In this document: one piece after another, positions 57,601 through 64,000 of the stretch | Numbering within the stretch: position 1 is the stretch's first letter | How the letters are laid out: each line of letters starts with the position of its first letter | Assembly (NCBI RefSeq): GCF_041146395.1 | Contig: NC_090996.1 | Coordinates: 34,744,738-34,808,737, forward strand | Source of the DNA: Eulemur rufifrons | Lineage: Eukaryota > Chordata > Mammalia > Primates > Lemuridae | DNA: 64,000 bases | Reading direction: 5' to 3' | Translations under genes and position numbers: made by a program | Notes under the pieces: model-generated | The model's database searches: none | What the model saw: the letters and a program-made list of their open reading frames with translations, nothing else | What the model was told of the DNA's origin: nothing

Positions 57601-59381
57601 CAGGGCCGGGGGTGACCTGCTGAGTCTCACATCTTGGAAAAGTCACTTGGGAGGGCCCATAGCCTGGGAGAGCAGCTGGGAGAACCAGGCACCGGTCTGA
57701 AGCCAGAAGACAAGTTTGGTTTTTCGACAACTGACTCTGATGGGAGAGTGGTGGAAAATCCCAGAAAGACATCCATAGCTGAGATCTACCGAGTGCTTAA
57801 CCAAGCCCAATGCTGAGCCCAACGCAACAATGCTGTCACGGAGCCCATCCCTGTTCCCGTTCTCGCTCTAGGTTTGAGGAAACAGGGTCAGAGGGAGTAA
57901 GGTTGTCCAGGGTCTTCCAGCCGACAAGTGAAGTTAGATGCCAGGACCAAACCCAGAAGCCCGAACCCAGAGCCCACAGTCGGCCCCAACAGCTCCCTGC
58001 TCTGACTCTGCGTCCCAGAAAGGGACCCTGTGGGCAGGGTCATCATAACCCTGCAATGAATCCTGTACTTGAGAAAAAAAAAAGGCTGGAGCAATCAACA
58101 AAACTAGAACATAGACAGTGAACTATCTATGTTAACAGTATTAAGTATTAACTAAGTATTAATAGTGTCGATTTCCTAAACTCACTAGCTATCATGAGTG
58201 CATAAGAAAACACCCATGTTTTTAAGAAATAGTTAAGTATTAAGGAATAAACAAGCATGGCATATGCAACGTATTCCCAAACAGTTCAGAGAAAAAACAA
58301 TAACATACCTACAACCAGCACGAACCTGAATAATAAAGTGCAGCAGAGAACCTGGATAAAAAATAAATACTTAAAGGAAAGCCAAACCGAGGACAGCGAA
58401 CTCCTCCAGGGCGAAGGAAACTCCAAGGGTGGGGGATGCAGGCAAGAGCCGCACAGGAGCCCACAGGAGCCGGAGAGTCTCAACTGAGTCACAACCACCG
58501 ACAGGTTGGGGAGGAAGAGCCTGACCGGTGACTGGTGTGGCAACCAGGAAGTCCCCACAACCTGGGTCAGGGGGCGCTTTCTGAAGCACGGAGGCAGGCA
58601 GCGAGCAGAGTGGGGAGGGCCTGCGCAGGTCGGGATGCTGAGCCAGCAAGTGTGGGGACAGCGGCCAGGCAGACGGACAAGTGATGGAGAAAGCCCAGCG
58701 GCGGGACCCCAGGCCCAGGAGGAGGGAGGCGAGAGGGAAGGCCAGGCCCAGGTGCCACGGGGCGTGAGCTGGGGCAGAGGGCATGGGGGTTGAAAATGAA
58801 GGGGCTGGCTGCTCCTGCGGGCCTCTTCGGCCCCCTTCGCTGGAGGCCGGAGTCTGACCTCACCTTGTGATAAACCTCCGGTGGGGAAGTGACCAGGGTG
58901 GGGCAGAAGGAGGTGACACCATGCGACAGGATCCTCCGAGCCACCAGGGCGACCCCCGAACCCACGTCCTCCGTGGCCTGGGAGAAGTCAACACCAAATC
59001 CACCTGCCACCACACAAAAGTCGGGGTCGCACGGTGCTCAGAGCTCCCCCCGGGCCCCCTGCCCCGCCCCGGGCCGCACCGTTGATCTGCACGTCGATGA
59101 AGCCAGGCGCCAGGATGCGGCCCCCGCAGTTCCGCTGCTCATCGGCCACGAGCCGCTCCTCGAAGAACAGCTTCTCCGGGTCCAGGATGCGGCCCCCGCG
59201 CACCCACAGATCCTCCCTAAGGACGGAGCGGCGGGCGCTCGGATCGCCGCCCGACCCCGCGGCCCCCGCCCCACCAGCCCGCGCCCCGAGCCGCGCACCT
59301 GAGCAGCGCCCCGCCCCGCAGGATGCGGCAGTTGGTGAACTGGAGCACCCGGGCCCGTGCCGCGCCCTGCCCGGCGCGCAT
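51523..59381 (-). CDS. AMDHD2: AMDHD2, N-acetylglucosamine-6-phosphate deacetylase, complete CDS in 11 exons
   Basis: Eleven exons (59381-59299, 59216-59080, 59003-58864, 53706-53652, 53486-53274, 53194-53106, 53015-52871, 52795-52688, 52530-52462, 52114-52013, 51611-51523) total 1230 nt. They encode 409 residues and a TGA, exactly the human length. The enzyme is a cytosolic amidohydrolase-superfamily TIM-barrel protein. It converts GlcNAc-6-phosphate to GlcN-6-phosphate and acetate, counteracting the hexosamine pathway. Visible active-site elements are the metal ligand Glu143 in LHLEGPF, His211 in GHSVADL, His232 in THLFNAM, His272 in GTHTNP and the catalytic Asp294 in LVTDAIP. The N-terminal [15 protein letters not shown] matches the human start closely. 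All introns are GT-AG and all phases fit, so the gene looks intact. Intron 3 (5.2 kb) carries most of the SINEs. Small substitutions seen against remembered human sequence include GTTTLSGS for GTKTLSGS and EKCKG for EKSKG. Confidence 0.97.
52013..52114 (-). CDS. AMDHD2: AMDHD2 coding exon 10
   Basis: 102 nt, [15 protein letters not shown] through LDFGADA plus one base. Acceptor is AGCAG and donor is GTGAGG. It includes the HPAQLLGL and [11 protein letters not shown] segments seen in this family. Confidence 0.95.
52462..52530 (-). CDS. AMDHD2: AMDHD2 coding exon 9
   Basis: 69 nt, [16 protein letters not shown] through FLQAT plus one base. Acceptor is TCAAG and donor is GTCAGT. Remembered human sequence has Lys where the second Thr lies here. 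Confidence 0.94.
52688..52795 (-). CDS. AMDHD2: AMDHD2 coding exon 8
   Basis: 108 nt, [15 protein letters not shown] through DGLTAYVA plus one base. It contains the catalytic aspartate 294 (VTDAI). Acceptor is TCCAG and donor is GTGAGT. Confidence 0.95.
52871..53015 (-). CDS. AMDHD2: AMDHD2 coding exon 7
   Basis: 145 nt, [15 protein letters not shown] through IAHRAHPQ plus one base. It carries the ADGTHTNP substrate-binding segment with His272. Acceptor is TGCAG and donor is GTGAGC. Confidence 0.95.
53106..53194 (-). CDS. AMDHD2: AMDHD2 coding exon 6
   Basis: 89 nt, [14 protein letters not shown] through THLFNAMLP, ending in phase 0 with donor GTGAGT. It carries metal-ligand histidines 211 and 232. 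Confidence 0.95.
53274..53486 (-). CDS. AMDHD2: AMDHD2 coding exon 5
   Basis: 213 nt, the longest exon, [15 protein letters not shown] through TARGICVSL. It contains metal-ligand Glu143 and the LEGPF signature. Acceptor is CCCCAG and donor is GTGAGT. Confidence 0.96.
53652..53706 (-). CDS. AMDHD2: AMDHD2 coding exon 4
   Basis: 55 nt, [18 protein letters not shown] plus one base. Acceptor is CCCAG and donor is GTGAGT. It follows the 5.2-kb intron 3. Confidence 0.95.
54713..55020 (+). mobile_element. Alu-type SINE, composite of two right-arm-like units
   Basis: Two arms both of the 'CAGCTACT..GGAGGCTG' type, with a poly(A) tail. The first arm lacks the normal left-arm head. Confidence 0.7.
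55057..55386 (+). mobile_element. Alu-type SINE, lemur-like dimer
   Basis: AGCTGGGCGCAGTGGCTCA start, long linker, right arm, A tail into which another SINE was inserted. Confidence 0.87.
55388..55728 (+). mobile_element. Alu-type SINE, lemur-like dimer, near consensus
   Basis: GGCCGGGCGCGGTGGCTCA start and the cleanest copy in the window. AAAGTCAAAG occurs before the upstream SINE (55045-55054) and after this one (55729-55738). That fits insertion of this copy into the tail of the first. Confidence 0.9.
55740..56470 (+). mobile_element. Old L1M/HAL1-type fragment
   Basis: ACCTAGAATTCTAACCCAGCC, AATAAAGACTTTCAG and GGAGGATTTGCTCTACCAAA match this old LINE class. A related piece lies at 45530-45640 in the same orientation. 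Confidence 0.5.
57770..57960 (-). repeat. MIR element
   Basis: CCGAGTGCTTAACC, TTTGAGGAAACAGGGTCAG and CAGCCGACAAGTGAAG follow antisense MIR. Confidence 0.5.
58864..59003 (-). CDS. AMDHD2: AMDHD2 coding exon 3
   Basis: 140 nt, [14 protein letters not shown] through PPEVYHK, ending in phase 0 with donor GTGAGG. Intron 2 is 76 bp. It supplies the NGGFGVDF and HGVTSFCPT segments typical of the deacetylase family. Confidence 0.95.
59080..59216 (-). CDS. AMDHD2: AMDHD2 coding exon 2
   Basis: 137 nt, [16 protein letters not shown] through [10 protein letters not shown] plus one base. It is the small N-terminal beta domain and the first barrel strand (GFIDVQ). Acceptor is TTAG and donor is GTGCGG. 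The intron to exon 1 is only 82 bp. Confidence 0.95.
59299..59381 (-). CDS. AMDHD2: AMDHD2 coding exon 1
   Basis: Starts at ATG 59381-59379, encodes [15 protein letters not shown] through GGALL plus two bases of an Arg codon. The donor is GTGCGC. It is very GC-rich and lies in a CpG island that is continuous with the ATP6V0C 3' end. Confidence 0.94.
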
Positions 59382-59607
59382 CCTGAGTCGCGGCGCCGGG
59401 AGCCCGCAGAGGCGAATCCCGCGCCCGCGCCGAACCGGGAGCCTGGGCGCCGCCGCGCCCACGTCACCCTCAGCTGACTGGGCCGGCGCGCCACATGACT
59501 CGCACCCACGTGATCGCGGGGCCCACGTGACCAGCAGCGCCGAGCGGCAGCCATGACGCGGTGCTAGCTCGCCCGCCCCTCCCCCCCAAAGGCGGCGCAG
59601 ACACGGG
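59382..59607 (-). promoter_or_regulatory. AMDHD2: AMDHD2 promoter with two CACGTG boxes and a TGACGTGG site
   Basis: Only about 226 bp separate the expected ATP6V0C cleavage site from the AMDHD2 start codon. Within them are CACGTG at 59507-59512 and 59524-59529 (centres 17 bp apart; the second reads GGTCACGTGGGC on the gene strand) and TGACGTGG at 59459-59466. CACGTG is bound by USF, MYC/MAX and TFEB/TFE3. TGACGTGG resembles the XBP1/ATF6 UPRE. No TATA box is seen. The motifs are direct observations; binding is inference. Confidence 0.6.
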
Positions 59608-60056
59608 CTCCAGTCACAACCGAGAACTTTATTGACACAGCTCCGGCCGCGGGCCGCACACCGCCCCAGGCCCGAGGGCGGGGCTCTGCCCACGCATCCC
59701 AGCAAACGGGCCCGCGGCGCAACTACTGGGGTACTATATAGGAGGGAGACGAGGGCTGCTCCACAGACGGATGGACAGATCGGCTCTTTATAAATAAACA
59801 TCCAGTGAGAGGGAATGACAGCTCTAATGCACCCTTACACACAGCACTCTGAGGTCCTCGCCGGCGGCGGGGTGAGGGGCAGCCGGCGGCCGCGGCACGG
59901 GGCGGGGGCGGGGCGGGCAAGGACGGGCACTAGGACACTGCGCATGTACAAGACCGACTACGGGGGCGCCCCGCGCTGCGTGCCGGGCTGTTCGTTCTGG
60001 AATGAGGAGGGGTGGTCTTTACATCGTATTCTGTGGCTGGTGGGCTCGGAGTGGGG
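59608..60056 (-). other. ATP6V0C: ATP6V0C 3'UTR
   Basis: About 450 nt between the stop and the poly(A) signal. It contains a short AU-rich piece (TTTATTTATAAAG around 59785-59797). Much of it is GC-rich. The right end is set by the stop codon, the left end by a cleavage site inferred about 20 nt beyond the AATAAA. Confidence 0.75.
59628..59633 (-). terminator. ATP6V0C: ATP6V0C poly(A) signal AATAAA
   Basis: Plus-strand tttatt reads AATAAA on the gene strand, followed by a GT-rich stretch (GTTCTCGGTTGTGACTGG). It is a canonical signal, 424 nt after the stop. Cleavage is expected near 59605-59612. Confidence 0.85.
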
Positions 60057-60261
60057 CTACTTTGTAGAGAGGATGAGGGCGACGATGAGACCGTAGAGGC
60101 CGAGCACCTCAGCGAAGATGAGGATCAGGATCATGCCGACGAACAGGCGCGGCTGCTGGGCAGTGCCCCGCACCCCGGCGTCCCCCACGATGCCAATAGC
60201 GAAGCCGGCCGCCAGCCCGCTCAGGCCCACACTCAGGCCCGCGCCCAGCTGGAGGAAACTC
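60057..60261 (-). CDS. ATP6V0C: ATP6V0C coding exon 3 and stop
   Basis: 205 nt. One base completes Arg88, then [12 protein letters not shown] through LILSTK and TAG (60059-60057). Acceptor is CCCAG. It includes Glu139 of helix 4. Intron 2 is 127 bp. Confidence 0.96.
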
Positions 60262-60572
60262 CTGGGGGGAGAAAAGACACGGACCTGCTGTCAGTAGCCG
60301 GCGGGCCAGGGGAGCACGGCCGCGGGGTCTCCTGCACCTGCCCGCCGCCCCTGCCCTCCAAGCCGGGCAGGGCAGACCCAGCACTCACCTGTACAGGTTG
60401 ATGCCCTCGTTCAGGGAGTTGGCGATGAGCACAGCCACCACCAGGCCGTAGATGGCGATGATGCCAGCCATGACCACCGGGATGATGGACTTCATGATCA
60501 GCTCCGGCCGCATGACGGACATGGCCGCGATGCCCGTGCCGCTCTTGGCAGTGCCATAGGCGGCCCCCAGGG
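60057..60572 (-). CDS. ATP6V0C: ATP6V0C, V-type ATPase 16-kDa proteolipid subunit c, exons 2 and 3 (first exon off the right edge)
   Basis: Two exons, 60572-60389 and 60261-60057, join in phase to give residues 28-155 of a 155-residue protein plus TAG. Subunit c forms the rotating proteolipid ring of the V0 sector. It moves protons across lysosome, endosome, Golgi and secretory-vesicle membranes. Exon 2 encodes the end of helix 1, the cytosolic loop with [12 protein letters not shown], and helix 2. Exon 3 encodes helices 3 and 4, including the proton-carrying Glu139 in [11 protein letters not shown] and the C-terminal ALILSTK. The loop [11 protein letters not shown] is closer to mouse-type sequence than to human SLNDDISLYKS as I remember them. 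Exon 1, which should encode MSESKSGPEYASFF, was not found up to 64000, in line with the long first intron known in human. The gene looks intact. Confidence 0.96.
60389..60572 (-). CDS. ATP6V0C: ATP6V0C coding exon 2
   Basis: 184 nt. Two bases complete an Ala codon, then [13 protein letters not shown] through [10 protein letters not shown] and two bases of an Arg codon. Acceptor is CACAG and donor is GTGAGT. Confidence 0.96.
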
Positions 60573-63500
60573 CTGTGGGAGGGGGACGAGGTGAGCCCAG
60601 AGCAGCACACTGGCCACCTGGGGGCTGGAGGGGGCGCCTGTGGCACAGCTGTGAGTTATCCCAAGTAACCACATGCAGAGGGAGCTGCAGAAGGCACCCA
60701 GCCCCCCTCATCCCTACAGTCCAGCTCTTCCTCCAGCAGTGGCCTTTACAGCCCTCTAGCCTATCTGGGGCTCCCGGCTCTGCTGTGCAACCCCAGCCTG
60801 CACTGCCCAAGCCTGCTGCACAGACCCCATACTCCTTGGGAGCCTCAATACAGCCACCCACAACCTCAAGCAGCCCAGACACATGGTGAAGAAGGCAGCT
60901 GGGGCCCCAGGAGCCTTGCCTGGCATTCCGAGCACCCCTGTTCCACCCAGAGTCCCTGGCACTCAAGTCAGGGAAGCCCTGAGAAAGTACTAAGTTGACT
61001 GTATCTCAGCAGCCCAGACGTTGGGCCAGGGTCAGCCAGCCAGCCCTTGCGGCTATTGCCCAGGGACAACATGCTGGAAGAGCCACCACAGGCCAGATGG
61101 CATGGCTACTGCCACTGGGTGTGATCTCAGGGTCAGAGGCAGCCAACCTGGTGACTCCGGCCCCACTAGGCCAGAGCTTCCTTGACTCCCTGCCCAGCCC
61201 ACCAAATTTCCCAAGATGCCGAGCCCTAAACATGCTACAGGGAAGGCTGAGGGCTCTTCCACAAAGGGCAGCTCTCAGCACCCTCGGCCACATAGCAGGC
61301 CCTGGACAGATTGGAGAATCTTCTCTACTAACCAGACAGGAGAAAGGGGGAGCTGAGGACAGGACAGGGCTGTCTCAGTCATCACCCAGCCTGACCACGA
61401 GGCCTTGGGCTCAGAAGCCCGGCTGGGCCACCTGAGCCTCCCACCACATCGGTACAGGGGAGATGAGACTCTAGGGTGCCCTGTTTCCTCTGGAGCTGTC
61501 CCTCTCCCTCTCCAAAGGAGACGCTGCCTTCCTTTTCAGGAAGTTTTTTTCCCTTGCTGGCCTCGAAGTGGAGAATGTCAATACAGAATAGAGACATGGT
61601 GGGGCTCAGATGGCTCCTCTGATGTCTGCCACCTGCCCTCCAGGGCCAGCACAGGGACCTACTAAGCTGCTTGAGCAGGCTGCATTGAGAGCCCCGTTCC
61701 CCATCTCTGCCCAGGGCACTCATGCCATGGTCCTTTTGGGGGAGCAGATGGATATCGGGCATGACCCACAGAAGACAACGTAGGTCAGAGGTAGAAGGCA
61801 CAGGACCACCCCAGCCATTCCTCTGCACATTTTATTCATCTCTTTGGGCCACAAATGATGCCTACTCTGTGCTCAGCACTGAGCAAGAGTGAGGTCAGAA
61901 GGGCTCTCCTTCCCAGGGCTCAGAAGACACAGGTACAGTGACCTCCAGACCTGGCAACACGTCACAGACGAGTGGAGAAGAGGGTGGTGGGGGAGTGGAA
62001 GCCGACATGGCAGTGAACAAGGAGTCGCAGGAAGACAGAGCAAGACGACAAAATGATTCTGGACAGCGTATGTGGAGGGGCCAAACAAGATGGCACAGGC
62101 CAAGGAGCCACAAGACGAAGGAAGGAGGCCGGGGCAGCCACACTGCCTCCCCCCCACCATGCCTAAAGTGGCCAGACACGAGTGCCTTCTGCCTGGGGCC
62201 CATCTTCGAGGGCCTGTCCTGGACCTCTCCTAGTTATAGTGTATTTTGGGGGCTCCCACTGCAGGCCCAGCACCACATCAGGCAGCATCATGTATGCACA
62301 AGAGACCAGAGCATGGCTCACACTCGTGGGCATGCGTTACTGAACAGGGAGAGCACAGGCTGCAGCAGCACCGGGTGGGAGGCTGAACAGAGGGAACTCA
62401 GCGCCAGCGGGAGTGGGACCCTGTGAGGCCAGAGCCCAGCAGAGCAGGCAGTGAGCCGGGCCCTTGCCTACAGAAAGCAGCAGGGAAATCATGTAGCTGG
62501 TGGGGCAGGAGAGGGCGAAAACCTGAGGAACGAGGGAAGAAACCAGGATGAGCAGCAAGAGCCAGAGCAACAGGAGATAAAACCAGACCAGCCTGGAGGG
62601 CCCTAGATACTAGCTCTGGGGACCGAGCCTGCCAGGGCTGCAGAAGGTAGCAGACCTCACAACAACGGCAGATTGAGCGAGAGACAGAAAGAGTGGAGGC
62701 AGGAGGCAGCTCCAGGAACACAAGCACCAAAATGGGGCGCCCACCAGGAGGGAGAAAGTCACAGAAAATATGGAAAGGGAGCAAATGACAACTTCGTGGA
62801 AGACATGATGAAGAAAGCATCAACAGGATGTTTGTCATAGGGAAAAAGGGGAAGCCGGACAGTGGGACGTAGAATGGGGGGCTTGAAAGTTGTGCATGGA
62901 CCTCATTCGGTTTAAGGCCAATCAGCTGAGTCCTAGGCGGGCAGTGCCAGGAGCTGGGACAGCGCTTGAAGCCAGCCTGGCAGCAATAGCAGAGGCCACA
63001 GGAGGACGGAGGGGCTTGTTCATGTAAGCAAAGGAGATGAAGACAAGTCCCAGGGAAAGGCAACGTCTGGAGGGCAGAAACCAAGTCAGAAGTTGACCTG
63101 ATAGGCCAAGTGAGAGACTAGCAACCACAGGGCCACACTGAGCCCCACATGAGGGAAAGGAGTGGAACTGAGGATACAGAGAGGAACCTCACGGGGGTCA
63201 CACCAGGAGCTGCAGTGAAAGGAAAGGCCTAGGCCACTGATACCCTGTCCTTGATCATTTCCAGACACCCGAAGGCCAGACTCTGTTGCAAAGCACACGT
63301 AGGTTCTTGACGCAGAGGGGAGCAGGAAACTGGGTACACAGAAAGGGCTCAACGAGCAAACTCGGGGCTTCAGGAGCAAGCAGTGACAGCCAGAACACGA
63401 GTCCCATGTGGACAGGGCCCATTAGTCTGCTGATGTGCCCAGCACCTAGCATGCTGGTAGGAGCTCAATCAGAATCTGCAGATGGACGAATGCATGGCAG

Positions 63501-64000
63501 CTACAGCAGCATCCACAGGTGACCAGGCACAGGAGCGTGGCAGGAGGCATTCTGGGGGCAAAGAACAGCCCCCTTGGCTGGGGGCTGGGTGTGTGGCAGC
63601 ACCTGAGGAAGCCCTGTAGGTGTGGAAAGAGCAGGCGGTGCCTGGGAGGGAAGGGGAAGTCTAGACCATTTCTCCCACCACAAATGACCCCTGACTTGCA
63701 CGTGATTGGAAGGGCAGGGCTAGCTCAGCCACAAATGACTGGCAGACAGGCCCAGGCAGAGGGAGGCCCCCACCCCACAGGTGTTTACAGGCAGCAGAGA
63801 CTGTTTGGAGTTCAAACCCTCCACATACCTGAACTGTGAGCCTCCCCCACTCTCACCAGGGAGGGTGTGGCAGGGCGAGGTCATCAAAGCCTAAAACCAG
63901 ACCTAACCGAGGAGGCGGAGACCAGACCAGGCCAGACCAGTCCACAGGAGCTGAGACTGGGTCAGAACTTACCTCCCTGGGCCCCGCATTCCTGGGCCTA
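60573..64000 (-). other. ATP6V0C: ATP6V0C intron 1 (part)
   Basis: 3.4 kb to the edge, free of SINEs. 61842-62060 and 63415-63500 resemble L2-like relics. The 62400-63080 stretch is purine-rich on the plus strand. Exon 1 was not found. Confidence 0.65.

Larger units (their letters stand above)
53707..58863 (-). other. AMDHD2: AMDHD2 intron 3
   Basis: 5.2 kb, the only long intron of this gene. It has three consecutive SINEs (54713-55728), an old LINE piece (55740-56470), a probable L2-like piece around 57440-57600 and a MIR (57770-57960). No exon-like sequence was recognised. Confidence 0.75.

Noticed and set aside
62398..63084. 228-codon minus-strand frame in ATP6V0C intron 1
   Set aside because: The gene strand is pyrimidine-rich here, so stop codons are depleted; the product is Leu/Pro/Ser/Cys-rich and L2-like relics lie nearby.
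60573..64000. ATP6V0C exon 1
   Set aside because: No minus-strand MSESKSGPEY-type coding sequence or CpG island appears before the right edge.

Overview
This is nuclear DNA from a primate, most likely a lemur. About 27 dimeric 7SL-derived SINEs are scattered through it. The younger ones carry strepsirrhine-type wording: 'CCTAGCACTCTGGGAGG' in the left arm, a middle 'TAGAAAGAAATTATATGGACAACTAAAAATATATA' type linker (described here in pieces only), and 'GCTGTGAGCTAGGCTGACGCCAC' type right arms. The three genes and their order match the human 16p13.3 block ATP6V0C - AMDHD2 - (CEMP1) - PDPK1. Here all three are read on the minus strand, so transcription runs from high to low coordinates.

Layout from right to left in gene order. 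64000-59606: 3' part of ATP6V0C (exons 2 and 3, the 3'UTR and a clear AATAAA). Its first exon lies beyond the right edge. 59381-51523: the complete AMDHD2 coding sequence in 11 exons, 409 codons, every junction in phase. Its promoter sits within about 230 bp of the ATP6V0C cleavage site and holds two CACGTG boxes and a TGACGTGG site. About 51500-49850: 3' flank or 3'UTR of AMDHD2, with an antisense 281-codon frame that resembles human CEMP1. 49430-48350: a GC-rich, CpG-dense block with no recognised gene. 48350-42720: PDPK1 upstream DNA made of old repeats (MIR, LINE, hAT, SINEs). 42720-41760: the PDPK1 CpG island with coding exon 1. 42186-1: PDPK1 introns with exons 2 to 6 (14855-14589, 10914-10872, 10618-10481, 6781-6637, 6077-5980). 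The rest of PDPK1 (activation loop, C-lobe, PH domain) lies beyond the left edge; the first 238 codons are here.

The three genes do different work. ATP6V0C makes the proton-carrying c-subunit of the vacuolar ATPase. AMDHD2 deacetylates GlcNAc-6-phosphate in amino-sugar metabolism. PDPK1 is the master AGC kinase downstream of PI3K. They are neighbours rather than an operon. One possible link is the promoter between ATP6V0C and AMDHD2, whose E-boxes suggest lysosome/stress control (inference).

Most of the remainder is intron. It consists of SINEs (nearly all antisense to the genes), LINE-1 of several ages, MIR and L2-like relics, a MER20 copy, other hAT relics and microsatellites. No tRNA, rRNA, CRISPR array or intact mobile element was found. 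Repeat family names come from recalled consensus sequences, so ages and subfamilies are approximate. The points most worth checking are the CEMP1-like frame, the orphan CpG island, the AMDHD2 promoter sites, and two unexplained long frames in PDPK1 introns.
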